This document shows, in pieces, positions 11,640-22,502 of a DNA stretch of 64,000 nucleotides (position 1 is its first letter; each line of letters starts with the position of its first letter). Below the pieces are notes generated by a model. The model saw only the letters and a program-made list of their open reading frames with translations. It did no database searches and was not told where the DNA came from. The DNA is from Rhynchopus euleeides. Lineage: Eukaryota; Euglenozoa; Diplonemea; Diplonemida; Diplonemidae. The DNA lies in assembly GCA_963210315.1 (NCBI GenBank), contig OY723307.1, positions 1,240,001 to 1,304,000 of the forward strand, given 5' to 3'. Position numbers and translations under genes: made by a program.

Positions 11640-11706
11640 GCTCCACAGGGGGTCTGGGGGGCGGAGCCCCCCAGCCGCCGGAGGCCACGGTAGTGAACAT
11701 CTGTTC
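11640..11706. repeat. GC hairpin module, copy a
   Basis: Conserved block: GGGGGGCGGAGCCCCCC hairpin, then GCCGCCGGAGGCCACGGTAG and the near-palindrome GAACATCTGTTC. Ten copies occur in this window inside several unrelated mobile elements. Confidence 0.85.
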
Positions 11707-11815
11707 ATTGTGGGCGTACAGATTCTGTGTGAGTTGGCTGCGTCCTCCTGAGACTACCGGAGCTGTTGGATTCCTGACCTGATGGGAATCGAAGGACTTG
11801 GGTACGAGATATCCG

Positions 11816-11876
11816 CCACAGGGGGGTCTGGGGGGCGGAGCCCCCCAGCCGCCGGAGGCCACGGTAGTGAACGTCT
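11816..11876. repeat. GC hairpin module, copy b
   Basis: Same orientation as copy a. The ~110-bp stretch between them (gcgtacagattctgt...) is also shared with the elements at 36.2, 44.9 and 47.2 kb. Confidence 0.85.
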
Positions 11877-12033
11877 GGCTCTTGGCTGGAAAAAAAACCC
11901 AGATTTTGGCTGGAAAAAAACTGGCTTTTTGCTGGAAAAAAAAACCTGGTTTTGGCTGGAAAAAAACCGGAAAAAGGGCGGATGCCAAAAAGACTCATCC
12001 TCATCCCCCACTAGAAATACACCTGGGTGAAAA

Positions 12034-14398
12034 AGTCAAAAATAAATTACCCCCCACCCTCTCAATGTTTGCACCTGTGCAACGTGCCTCACACCTACAC
12101 CGAGCACAGCTGCAACAGGGCGCGTCCCTGTATAACCAACAATCTCAAGGAAGGGTCAGCGAGCACATGCGTTGCACACCAGGTAGAGAATGACCCAAGC
12201 GTAAAGGGCAGGGGAAGGGAAATGTCCGCCTGAACACAAAAAAAAGGAACCACTGTGTTGTTGTTTCGAACAAGTTTATTTTTGCCCTACGAAGAGGTTG
12301 GCGGGGGAGGGGTGAGGGAGGCGTGCATGCGTGTGTCTTGAAACCAGGGTGTATGCAGCGAATCATGTCGTTCCGACAGAAGGGATGCCCCTCGCAAGGG
12401 AGAGCGGGGAGGGGGAAGGTCGGCTGGGATGCACGGTGAGTCCGGTGCTGGTGTTCTCGCAGAACACGAATGAGGACTTTCCTCATCCGCGCGTGTGTTG
12501 AGAGATCACGGCCTGAGACGGTCACCCTGGCTTGTAGCGGTTACACCCATAGCATGCCATGCACATGCTCTTCGCCTTCGAAACCCACACACCAGCAGAA
12601 GGTTTGCGACATCTATAAACGAATACCTCTGGTTGGGGCCCTGCAGATGATAGTGCAGTCCGCTGCCAGCACGCCAATGCAAACTACGATCAAATTCGGT
12701 AACTTTTTTTTTCAGCGATACTTTTTTTTTGTCTGGCGGTTGCTTTTATCTTTGACAACCCGAATAAAAATAAGGCAGACGTGAGGACGACCAAGACGAT
12801 TCGGTTGGTTTGCCATCTGCGAATGCAAATGATGTTGCCTTCAACGGGGGGCGGGGGGAGGAGGAGGAGGTGTCACACTTCGGCACACCCCTACCACCCC
12901 TCCACTGGTTGTTTGTTGCTAAACTGATACACCATCTAAGATGCGAGGGTAGATGAAGTGTGAGAGATCGGGGGCGAGAGCAAGAGAGAGAGAGACAGAG
13001 AGCTACAAGTTGCCAATCTCTGGGCAACAAACTAAGGGCTGCATGCCAAAAAGGGGGTGGGGGGGGCGGGGGCGGTATGCCAGACGAAGAATGTAAGCGT
13101 GTGCTGAGCGGTGGCTAGTCCCTACCAGACCCTGCCTGTCGAGCAGGGTCAGATGCAGGTCTAGCCGTCCCCGAGCACTTATTTGTGTGATTTTTTTGAC
13201 AATGTCGTGAGAGGCGTTGGACTCCACTGGGATAGATGAATATCGCCCTTGAAAGAGAATGCCTACTGCTGAATGACGCTGCCACTGTATTTTGCTTTGG
13301 AGCAACGTGCCGCATATAGATGCCAAGCATGCCCCACACCGCACAGGCACGCCTTTATTTTTCTGATTTTTTTTGGAACTGAAAAAGAAGAACTGTCAGC
13401 GGATAGGGTAAGGCAACCCGGCTATACCGGGCAACCCCCTTCTTTCCTTTTAATCGAGAGCCTACGAGGGCATGTAAAGTGGGACCCCCCCCCCCCGTGC
13501 GGAAGGGATTCCCTCTGTGGAGAAATAACGAAAGGTGTCTGAGAAAATATTTTCCGTTGATCGCCACCGTGTTCCGGGGGTCCCGTCGCCCCTCTGCCCA
13601 CCCCCCTCCCACCCCCACTCACAACACCATACACAACATCGGTGTGTGGGGAGGGGCATCTGAGCATTTTAAAAGTTGGCCGTGCCTCAAGCAGCCCCTG
13701 AGAGAGCACTGCATTTTCCATGTTCTTCTGGCACCAGGCCTTTGGTTGCAAGACGGAGAAGAGATCTCCGTGTTGATTGGGGGGTGGGGGTGAAAATGGC
13801 CTTCTGTTTTTTTCGCTCTAAAACGGAAAAGAGTAAGAAACGGCGACTTGTGTTGCGGGTGCGCGTGTGTGTGAGCCCGCACCTCACAAAAATCGGGCTG
13901 CAAACGCGACACAGTTCGACACAAGACTGACAGAGAACGAAAGGCCTTCAAAAAATTATCATTTCGTTTGCAAGATGGGAAGCGGGGGTTGGGGTTGGGT
14001 TGGGTGGCACTCTGGAGAGGGTCAGCGGCCGTGGTGGGGGGGTAGGGCAGGCGGTGGTTTTGCTCGCACCCCGCTAGCACAGAAGAAAAACCTTACTACC
14101 CCTCGGGTGGGGGGAGGGGGAGTAAGAGTTTCTCGGTTTCCAGTGATATGTGTGCGTGTGTGCAAAACCACCACCCCCCACACAGCAACCTGTTTCTGCC
14201 CTCCCCAGCAAGGGGTTAAGCATGTCCACATTTGACGCTGATTCCCCCCCCCCCCTATTTGCTTCCGTTGTGGAACCTGCCTCTCGGTGGACCCAGGAGG
14301 GGAGGGGACCCCGGTGTGCGGGACTTGAGGGACTTGAGTCCAGGAAGTGAAGGGGGGGCCGGGGGGTAAAGAGTAGAATGTAGACTTGGGTGTTCCAC
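12034..14398. other. Non-coding stretch, no gene recognised
   Basis: Contains short T runs and purine tracts (12720-12729, 12990-13001), a C run near 13486-13496 and G runs. No frame with recognisable motifs. Confidence 0.6.
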
Positions 14399-15007
14399 TG
14401 GGGTAATCAGGCTGGGGAAAAAAACAACAAATCACAACAAATCACACCCGATCGTCAGCTGATTGAGGGTGTGATATGAGGGTTCTATCCAACAAGGATA
14501 TCAAGGCGGCACTTTCAAAGTCCTGCCAAGGACAGCGCCACGTGGGTGTGTGCTTCTGATATATGTTATGTCATCATGTGAACCCTCCCCAGCGTGTGCC
14601 AACATCCCTGACACGCTCACGAAAAGCATGACACGGAGAAAACAGGTGCCGAAACAACCTGCCGAGCACACGGGTGGTGCCACGTTGATCCACGCAGCGA
14701 TCTCCCATGACAGGAAGCCTTGTCGCCACGGCAGAGTCGCCGCAGACTGTGGGAGAGGTGTCGCCAGTCACCTTGAGGTTGCAGTGTGTCATCAGGCTAA
14801 GACCCGTGCCCTCTTCACCTCCCCTGTTAGGTTGCTCCCATATCGTTGCCTGCTTTGGGGCCTGAAGGACATAGGGGTCCAGCAGGCACTTGAGCATCGC
14901 AAGGCATGAGTGGCTGTTTCAAACTCCTGGTGCAAGCACCCGTCATGGTCTGGGGAAGCCCTCCCAGGTAGTTTAACGTCTTGCCCAGGACACCCGATCA
15001 CAACAGA

Positions 15008-15180
15008 TCACAACAAATCACAAGGCAAATGTTGTGATTTGTTGTGATTTTTTGCGATTTGTTGCGGCCAGTTGTGATTTGTTGTGACTAGGTGTGACGT
15101 GGTGTAATTTGTTGTGACCAGTTGTGACGACTTGTGACCCTTTTGTGATGAGTTGTGATGAGGTGTGATCTGTTGTGATC
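15008..15180. repeat. Tandem TTGTGAT/TTGTGAC array
   Basis: Decamer-like units (tttgttgtga, tagttgtgat and similar) repeated head to tail. The complementary array follows at 15370-15560, so the two can pair. Arrays of this type often serve as subterminal transposase-binding sites; that role is inferred. Confidence 0.75.
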
Positions 15181-15186
15181 TGTTGT

Positions 15187-15232
15187 GATCGCGATCCAAA
15201 ATTTTAAATTTTTGAAATTTTGGATCGCGATC
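15187..15232. repeat. Perfect hairpin centred on AAATTTTTGAAATTT
   Basis: Stem GATCGCGATCCAAAATTT pairs with AAATTTTGGATCGCGATC across a short AT loop. An identical hairpin is at 19421-19467 in the longer element. Confidence 0.85.
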
Positions 15233-16464
15233 ACAACAGATCACAACAGATCGTCAGCTGATTGAGGGTGTGCTATGAGGGTTCTATCCAACAAGGATAT
15301 CAAGGCGGCACTTTCAAAGTCCTGCCAAGGACAGCGCCACGTGGGTGTGTGCTTCTGATATATGTTATGTACAACAGATCACAACAGATCACACCTCATC
15401 ACAACTCATCACAACTCATCACAAAAGGGTCACAAGTCGTCACAACTGGTCGCAACAAATCACAACTGGCCACAACAAATCGCAACAAATCGCAACAAAT
15501 CGCAACAAATCACAACAAATCACAACATTTGGCGTTGTGATTTGTTGTGATCGGGTGTGATTCGTTGTGATTTGTTATTTTTTCCCCCAGCCTGATTACC
15601 CCAGCAGAGCAGGTTTTGGGGTGGCATGCCTGTACCCCGAAACAATAATGGGGTGAAATCGCACAGGTGGGGAGGGACAAGGGGACAAGGATGGGAAGGG
15701 ACGGAATGATGGGGCAGATGGGGGCCCTTATGGGGCAGGGGACGCCCCCAACACGATGGGTGTTACAATGGGTTCGCCCCGTCTCGTCACAGCGAAATTT
15801 GCATGGATGGATTGTACTAGTGTGATCAGCACTGTTGCTAGTGTGGGCTACAAGATTATCGACCGTGACACTGTGGGGTAATCAGGCTGGGGAAAAAAAC
15901 AACAAATCACAACAAATCACACCCGATCGCGTCAGCTGATTGAGGGTGTGATATGAGGGTTCTATCCAACAAGGATATCAAGGCGGCACTTTCAAAGTCC
16001 TGCCAAGGACAGCGCCACGTGGGTGTGTGCTTCTGATATATGTTATGTCATCATGTGAACCCTCCCCAGCGTGTGCCAACATCCCTGACACGCTCACGAA
16101 AAGCATGACACGGAGAAAACAGGTGCCGAAACAACCTGCCGAGCACACGGGTGGTGCCACGTTGATCCACGCAGCGATCTCCCATGACAGGAAGCCTTGT
16201 CGCCACGGCAGAGTCGCCGCAGACTGTGGGAGAGGTGTCGCCAGTCACCTTGAGGTTGCAGTGTGTCATCAGGCTAAGACCCGTGCCCTCTTCACCTCCC
16301 CTGTTAGGTTGCTCCACACCCGATCACAACAGATCACAACAAATCACAAGGCAAATGTTGTGATTTGTTGTGATTTTTTGCGATTTGTTGCGGCCAGTTG
16401 TGCGCGACGCGAGGACCGGGTCGGCTCCCTCTGCTCGGTAGGCGCTGGAGAGGTCTGGGGCGGG

Positions 16465-18654
16465 ATGACACCTCGGCCCGTGTTCGCAGGTGGGGCAGAG
16501 ACGATCACGGCGTTAGAGGCGAGTGCAGAACAGGCATGTGCGGCCGCAGGCGTCGATGCAGACGGCAATATCGTGAGGTGGGGAACAAACGTGTTCCCAG
16601 ACTACACTGGGATCCCCCGGACCACGCGAGCCTCACAATGGGATGGGCCACGCCCGCCCCCGCCGCGCAGCGCTATACCTGTACCAGTGCCGCGGTCGCT
16701 CGCGAGCACGTCTCTGGGCCCCCGGAAAGTGTGCAACGCGCATTCGAAACCGAAATGCGACGAGTGCGATACCGCCAAGCGGAATTACGCACTGACGATA
16801 GCTGCGTGTTGCCGCGTCCACCACCACCACGCGGACGGCCTGAAGGTGATGTGCTGTGAGACACACCACATGACGCGGTGCGGCACCTGCGCCAATGTGA
16901 AGACATGCTGCGCGGCCGGCCACCATGGGCGCGCCCCCAGGGTCGACCAAGTTGCGAGCACGGATGACGACAGCAGCAGCTGCGATGACGATTCTGACAG
17001 CGAGGGAGAGGAGGGCAGCTCTGGTGCCACTGAGCATGATGGAGACGACGCTGATGATGCGGGCTCCACCAGCGAGGAAGTCCCTCCCTCGTCTGTGATG
17101 GACAGCGACACGACGGCTGCGGCTGCGGTAAAACGCACCGCCATCGTTCTGGACGCCTCCGACGAGGACTCGATGGGGCAGGATGCCGTGAAACGCACCG
17201 CCATTTGTTTAGATCACTCTGACGAGGGCCCGTCCCTCTGGGGGGCTGGGATAGTGTGTGTGCGACAGCCAGAGTGGGACATGTGTGCGTCTCTTCTTCT
17301 TCTTTGGCCGGGCGTGATTGAGCATTTGGCTCTTCACTGCCCCGACGATCAGCCCAGTGAGGGCGAGTTGGGTTCTTCTGCGGAGTCATCTGCGCTGACC
17401 CCACGCGAATTTCCTGGTTTTCTTTTCTCGCCTTCCCCTCGAATGAATACCCCTGCTTCCCCTACCCCGCGTAAGATGTGTGCAGAGCACGTTACGCTTG
17501 ATGCGGATGAATCGTCGGGCTCCCAGCCTGATGATGCTCGTCTCGCTCCACCAGCAGATACAGCACCGCTTCCGGCGCCCTCTCCGGCTCCGGAGCTCGT
17601 GCTGCACACAGACCTGCTGGACGGGCTACAGACCCCGCAGACGGGCTCGCCGCCCCTCCCAGAGAGCGCCACGCAACGGAGATCTCCGAGCCCTTACGTG
17701 GGGCGCCGCCTTCCTTTCTCTCCCTCTCTCCCCTCTGAGTCCTCGGTACCCCGCGCGCAGAAGCGGGTAGCACCCATACAGGAGACAGGCGCATCTGCCC
17801 TGGGGCAACGCTCCTTTAACAACAGAAGAGTAGAACCTCAACCCCCCGTGTCCCCTGGTTCACCGATTTCAGCGTCAAGCCTTCGGCCTGACGAGGATAG
17901 TATCATGCCCCCATCAGAACTTGCTTCCCCCCTTCCTCTCTCGCCTGCACCTTCCCTTGTTGTGGATGACTCGCCGGGCTTTCAGCCCGTCGACACTCGG
18001 CTTAGTCCCCCATCAGACACTGTGTCACCCCCACCACCCTCTCCATGTCAGGAGCCCCTAGTGCCTTTAGACCCTGCAACCCCCTCTCTTCCCGACTGGC
18101 AGGCAGAAACGCCGTCTCACCAGGGGAGCGACACGCTCTCCCACGAGTGCACGTCGCCGAGCCCTTGCGTGGGGCGTCGACTTCCTTTCTCCCCTTCCTC
18201 CCCTTCTGAGTCCTCGGTTCCCCGCGCGCAGAAACGTGTAGCGCACATGCGGGAGGCAGACGAATCTGCCCTAGAGCGATGCTCGTTTCATAACAACAGA
18301 GCAGGTTTTCCTTCCTCCCGCACGATCATCAGCACAGCTAGATCAGGCGTGCCTTCCCCTTTCCCACGGGCCTCACAAGCCTTGCGCTTCTTGGAGCGCA
18401 AGACACGTGCTGTCCGTCCTTGTCGTTCACGTTTCCTCCAGAAGCGGGTGTTGCGTGCGGTTCCGAAGCGCACCCGCTGCATCCCCTCTCCCACCATCTT
18501 TCGTTCGGCGGCTATTCCGCGCTCTTTTCAACGCGTCGTCGCGAAGATTGCGCCTCAGTATCAGCAGGCGCAATCTCCGGCTTCCAGTGTGTGTGTGTCC
18601 CCCCTCCTTTACAGCGCAACGAGGAGGAGAGCGAAACCGTGTGGTGTCACGTAG
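16465..18654 (+). CDS. Large Cys/His-rich, acidic, Pro/Ser-rich protein carried by the TGGGGTAATC element (function unknown)
   Basis: The frame is open from 16027, but its first ~120 codons lie in the terminal repeat, which also exists without the gene. I therefore prefer the Met at 16465 (MTPRPVFAGG), giving 729 residues. Visible order: two copies of a C-x2-H-x4-C-x2-C motif (C90/H93/C98/C101 and C131/H134/C139/C142) with a His-rich stretch between them, likely metal-binding; an acidic segment (about 155-210); two repeats of VKRTAIxLDxSDE (about 222-250), resembling SUMO-interacting motifs; a long Pro/Ser-rich region with a duplicated ~45-residue block beginning GRRLPFSPS (about 413 and 569); and a basic Arg-rich tail. 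No DDE, RNase H, recombinase or polymerase motif is seen. It could be a DNA-binding transposition factor or a captured host gene. The reading frame is intact. Confidence 0.6.
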   Translation: MTPRPVFAGGAETITALEASAEQACAAAGVDADGNIVRWGTNVFPDYTGIPRTTRASQWDGPRPPPPRSAIPVPVPRSLASTSLGPRKVCNAHSKPKCDECDTAKRNYALTIAACCRVHHHHADGLKVMCCETHHMTRCGTCANVKTCCAAGHHGRAPRVDQVASTDDDSSSCDDDSDSEGEEGSSGATEHDGDDADDAGSTSEEVPPSSVMDSDTTAAAAVKRTAIVLDASDEDSMGQDAVKRTAICLDHSDEGPSLWGAGIVCVRQPEWDMCASLLLLWPGVIEHLALHCPDDQPSEGELGSSAESSALTPREFPGFLFSPSPRMNTPASPTPRKMCAEHVTLDADESSGSQPDDARLAPPADTAPLPAPSPAPELVLHTDLLDGLQTPQTGSPPLPESATQRRSPSPYVGRRLPFSPSLPSESSVPRAQKRVAPIQETGASALGQRSFNNRRVEPQPPVSPGSPISASSLRPDEDSIMPPSELASPLPLSPAPSLVVDDSPGFQPVDTRLSPPSDTVSPPPPSPCQEPLVPLDPATPSLPDWQAETPSHQGSDTLSHECTSPSPCVGRRLPFSPSSPSESSVPRAQKRVAHMREADESALERCSFHNNRAGFPSSRTIISTARSGVPSPFPRASQALRFLERKTRAVRPCRSRFLQKRVLRAVPKRTRCIPSPTIFRSAAIPRSFQRVVAKIAPQYQQAQSPASSVCVSPLLYSATRRRAKPCGVT

Positions 18655-18744
18655 AGCAAGAGTAGGATAGCGGGCCCGGTTCCTCACGGTATGGTCCTTC
18701 GGGGCCAGGCTGCGATGCCAGCACGCTAACCCAAATTGCAATAC

Positions 18745-19718
18745 GGCCAGTTGTGATTTGTTGTGACTAGGTGTGACGTGGTGTCCTGGGCAAGACGTTA
18801 AACTACCTGGGAGGGCTTCCCCAGACCATGACGGGTGCTTGCACCAGGAGTTTGAAACAGCCACTCATGCCTTGCGATGCTCAAGTGCCTGCTGGACCCC
18901 TATGTCCTTCAGGCCCCAAAGCAGGCAACGATATGGGAGCAACCTAACAGGGGAGGTGAAGAGGGCACGGGTCTTAGCCTGATGACACACTGCAACCTCA
19001 AGGTGACTGGCGACACCTCTCCCACAGTCTGCGGCGACTCTGCCGTGGCGACAAGGCTTCCTGTCATGGGAGATCGCTGCGTGGATCAACGTGGCACTAC
19101 CCGTGTGCTCGGCAGGTTGTTTCGGCACCTGTTTTCTCCGTGTCATGCTTTTCGTGAGCGTGTCAGGGATGTTGGCACACGCTGGGGAGGGTTCACATGA
19201 TGACATAACATATATCAGAAGCACACACCCACGTGGCGCTGTCCTTGGCAGGACTTTGAAAGTGCCGCCTTGATATCCTTGTTGGATAGAACCCTCATAT
19301 CACACCCTCAATCAGCTGACGACGTGGTGTGATTTGTTGTGACCAGTTGTGCGACTGTGACGACTTGTGACCCTTTTGTGATGAGTTGTGATGAGGTGTG
19401 ATCTGTTGTGATCTGTTGTGATCGCGATCCAAAATTTTAAATTTTTGAAATTTTGGATCGCGATCACAACAGATCACAACAGATCACAACAGATCACAAC
19501 AGATCACACCTCATCACAACTCATCACAACTCATCACAACTCATCACAAAAGGGTCACAAGTCGTCACAACTGGTCGCAACAAATCACAACTGGCCACAA
19601 CAAATCGCAACAAATCGCAACAAATCACAACAAATCACAACATTTGGCGTTGTGATTTGTTGTGATCGGGTGTGATTCGTTGTGATTTGTTGTTTTTTCC
19701 CCCAGCCTGATTACCCCA
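18745..19718. repeat. Right inverted arm of the long TGGGGTAATC element
   Basis: Reverse complement of most of 14399-15000, plus the CACAAC arrays and the GATCGCGATC hairpin at 19421-19467. Near-identity with the first element points to recent activity. Confidence 0.82.
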
Positions 19719-19723
19719 CACTG

Positions 19724-21621
19724 GCACATAACAGTGGTCGCTGGTCATGTTTCGAGTAATATTATCTCTAACAACACTACTAAGCAACACGCTGTGGCTA
19801 GTACACTCGCTGAGAGGACGGTACAACGAACTGCAAGGAGGAAGCGGTGCAGATGTGCCGGTTGCTCATACTGGAGCTTGCCGTTGGCTGGAGCTTCAGG
19901 GAGGGCAGAGCGACACTCTGTCAAGTATTGAGAGAGAGGAGAGGAGGAAGAGAGAGACAGGACGTGCCGTTTGATTTGGCTGGAGCTTCAGGAGAGCAGC
20001 ACGCAGCACGGTGTCAAGCACTTGAGAGAGAGTGGGGGGAGCGGGGATAATTACGTCAGGAGAGACCTTGTATCTGCAGGCGGGTTCTGTTGCGTGAGGC
20101 CAGGTGCAGTGGGTGCCTTGGGTGGGGGGGAGGTGGCAGTCTCTACGTGCGGTATCAGCTGCTCTCCCCCCCACCGCCCCCGGCGCCCCCACTGCATGTG
20201 CAATGTATGTGTGTGGTTGCCGTGCCATGCAGGAAATACCAATAACTCTCCACGAAAAAAAAAACGCTTCGTGATTGCGCCTGACAGAGAGAGAGAAGAG
20301 AGAAGAAGGGATGAGGGGAGAGGCTGCGACTGTACTGAAACTGTAAGAAAAGCAAAACACAGCACCAACAGCCAACCAACCAACCGACCGACTCACCAAA
20401 CTACCTTGAGCAGTGCCCGTACCTGGCCGGAGTGCCGGCAGGCAGAGAAGGCAGATGGCCAGGAGCCATTTTGTGTTGGGACGGCATGGCACAGAAGGGC
20501 GGTAGTGATTGGAGAGAACAGACACAGAGCCCAACCTCCCTCACTCAAAATGCAGGTAGGTTGTCCGAGATGCCGCCGAGAGGCGGGGACCCCGGCACAG
20601 AAGGGAATCCGCAAAAATAAAGCTGACTCGCACTATACGGGGGGTGCGGGGGGGTAGGGTGAATGGGGGGGGCGGATGCAAGACTTTTTTCGATAATACC
20701 ACAGCCAGAATCAGTTGCCACGAGAGCAGCCCACACAACCCGCCCAGGGGAGAGGGTGTGTGTGTGCGCTCTGCCTGGCACACATATCTCGGCTGATCCC
20801 AGCCGTATTTTGTTTGGCCGGAAGTTCTTTTAGAATTAGTGTTCGCAGAGTTGTACACAAAAATGCAGGCTCTGCAGCCCCAACTGGGCTGTGCACGTGG
20901 CACACATCCCGCCTTGCGACAGTTGCCTTGATTGAGCGGACAATCTACTTCACACACGTGCCACCCATCCACCGCCTCCATGGGCTGATTATTCTGGATT
21001 CTATCCATCCTGTTTTCGTTCGCCTCTGCTCAACGGAGCAGCACGTGTGACGGCAGGTAACTTGCATATTACTGCAATGTGTGGATCTGGGCCACTGCAG
21101 GGTCATCAACGGATAACCGAGGGAGGGTCGAGAAGGGCAGCCCCCGCGGGCAGGGATTTTGTACTGATTTGATGATTCTACATCCTAAGGCCCGGCAGTG
21201 CGAATGGGTCCTGTTTCAGTGTTGGCGATTCAAAGATGATATTCACCCCCCTTTTGCCGCAAATCCAACCTTTTTTTTCTCAACTGGTTTCGTTCACAGC
21301 AAAGGGGAGGGTGCTCGGCAATGCAAGACATGCACTCCTGGCTTTCTTCGGCTTTCGCCAACACGCCTATTCTTGTTCTTTGAACGGGCTGCTCCTGGCA
21401 TCATCGAACAAGCCCTCTAGGTTACCGGGAGAGTGGGGGTGAGGGGGGTCGAGATCTCTACAGCAGGTTCTGTTGAACGATTTTGAGTTCTTCAAAGTTC
21501 TTTTTGTTTTCGAATGGATGCTGCTGTTGTTATTTTTTTCGCATATGCATAGTTGCATAACGGCCGTCATGGAGGGAGTGGATTTTCAGAGAATTCACTA
21601 CCTCAGTTCCCGCTACCATAA
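19724..21621. other. Non-coding stretch with one dispersed repeat
   Basis: Apart from the repeat at 20037-20315, unique sequence with purine tracts (GA-rich near 19930-19960). Frames across it show no known motif. Confidence 0.55.
20037..20315. repeat. Dispersed ~280-bp repeat, copy 1
   Basis: Matches 27673-27957 nearly base for base from ataattacgtcaggagagac through the GA-rich end gacagagagagagaagagag. Preceded by a GA tract in both copies. No terminal repeats or duplication seen; it may be a SINE-like unit or a remnant of a segmental duplication. Confidence 0.8.
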
Positions 21622-21675
21622 TATAAAAACGGCCGTTTTCATTTTATGCTGGCGAAAAAACGGCCGTTTTTTTCC
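21622..21675. repeat. Paired AAAACGGCCGTTTT palindromes, cluster 1
   Basis: Two copies of the palindrome AAAACGGCCGTTTT ~35 bp apart. A second cluster with three related copies is at 24137-24229. They may be the ends of very small foldback elements. Confidence 0.65.
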
Positions 21676-21881
21676 CCTCCTATTTTCCTTTGGAGATTCC
21701 CCGCTTGCCGTACCGAGCTGAGGGAACACACTTGGCAACCCCTTGTTGCGCGTTGCGTGCTCTGTGTGCACCATGCATCGTGGCGAGCCCGCAGTGAGTA
21801 GACTCGGTGTATAGTGTATCCGCAGCTGTGTGCGGCAGGTGTAGATGGCATTCGGAAAAAATAGCTTGATTTGCAGAAAAT

Positions 21882-22370
21882 TTAGAGGGAGGGGTGTTTG
21901 GGAGGGTTGTTTGGTACCCGGGGGCGAACCGGGGGACTGCTACACTCCACCTCTCTGATGTTGGGGTGTCTGCTGCTTGTCAAGATCAGGCAGGGCGGAA
22001 GCCGACGACACAGTGATGTTGGCCACATGGGCGCCTTGGGCGGGGCCGGTGCGCTGCTCGCCGCCTCCAACCCCTCCATCAGTTGCCGACGCTCCACCGT
22101 CTTGGTGGATGGCTTCCTCCCTCTCTTCGGGGCGGGCTTGGAGGCTGCCTTTGAAGGTGGTGGGGTTGGCGGGCCGAAGCCTTCGCGACGACGCTTGTAG
22201 ATCTCTTGGCGAGCGACGAGGTCCACGAGATCGGCCTTCCTTTTGCCGGTCACATCACCCGTCGCCAGGTTACGCAGCTGAGGCACAGTGAACTGCGACA
22301 GGGCGCTCTCCCGTTCGGCAAAGACCTGCAGCTCGCTTGGGGTCAGCTCAGGTTCCACACCGTCCTCCAT
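21882..22370 (-). CDS. SAP-domain protein (putative, possibly one exon)
   Basis: Starting at the Met at 22370 (MEDGVEPELT), residues ~25-60 read FTVPQLRNLATGDVTGKRKADLVDLVARQE, fitting the SAP helix-extended-helix pattern: a leucine-rich first helix, a Gly in the turn, and K-x-D-L-V in the second helix. SAP domains bind AT-rich DNA in chromatin and repair proteins. A lysine/proline-rich segment follows (PAPKRGRKPS), typical of nuclear proteins. The last ~45 residues look less like protein and may lie beyond an unseen splice site. A pyrimidine-rich stretch ending in AG precedes the start on the minus strand, so this may be an internal exon. The TA-transposases here also end in SAP-like segments, but this frame has no other similarity to them. 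Confidence 0.55.
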   Translation of the reverse strand: MEDGVEPELTPSELQVFAERESALSQFTVPQLRNLATGDVTGKRKADLVDLVARQEIYKRRREGFGPPTPPPSKAASKPAPKRGRKPSTKTVERRQLMEGLEAASSAPAPPKAPMWPTSLCRRLPPCLILTSSRHPNIREVECSSPPVRPRVPNNPPKHPSL

Positions 22371-22502
22371 CGGCTCATCAGTGTTACTAGCAGAGGGACA
22401 CTTCAGCTATTTTCAGCAGAAAAAAAATGAAGCTTTAATTACCCTGCGTGGCCTTGTCAGAAAACGAGGTGCCGACCCACACCCAGCCCAGCCCACGTCG
22501 GA

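Larger units (their letters stand above)
11355..12025. mobile_element. Non-autonomous hAT-type element with perfect 8-bp target duplication
   Basis: The left end is CAGGTGTGTTTTTAAT and the right end is the imperfect complement (ATTTCTAG...ACACCTG region). The 8 bases ggtgaaaa lie directly outside both ends (11347-11354 and 12026-12033). The length of duplication and the CAGG start are typical of hAT elements. The interior has no transposase. It contains two direct copies of a GC hairpin module (11640-11706 and 11816-11876) separated by ~110 bp, and a tandem array of TTTTGGCTGGAAAAAAA-like units at about 11880-11970. Confidence 0.88.
14399..15603. mobile_element. Element with TGGGGTAATC termini, short non-coding copy
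   Basis: The ends are the inverted pair TGGGGTAATCAGGCTGGGG / CCCCAGCCTGATTACCCCA. Inside lie the subterminal block (cgtcagctgattgaggg...) in two copies, dense arrays of CACAACAAAT/TCACAACAGA words in both orientations (about 15000-15180 and 15370-15560) and a central hairpin. There is no duplication of flanking bases (tccac on the left, gcaga on the right), so its ends may have been exchanged with another copy. It is a shortened relative of the element at 15874-19718. Confidence 0.82.
15874..19718 (+). mobile_element. Element with TGGGGTAATC termini, long coding copy, 5-bp target duplication
   Basis: The ends are identical to those of the 14399-15603 copy. The 5 bases cactg lie just outside both ends (15869-15873 and 19719-19723). 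The arms are long inverted repeats: about 440 bp on the left (to ~16315) matches the right arm, which extends ~970 bp to about 18745 and includes the segment missing from the left arm. Between the arms is a unique GC-rich region with one large gene. The 5-bp duplication and 5'-TG...CA-3' ends are seen in several transposition systems, so no superfamily is claimed. No known transposase is present. Confidence 0.82.

Noticed and set aside
16027-16464. Upstream extension of the Cys/His-rich protein
   Set aside because: These codons lie mostly in the element's terminal repeat, which also occurs without the gene at 14550-14909. The downstream Met is preferred, though a spliced leader cannot be excluded.
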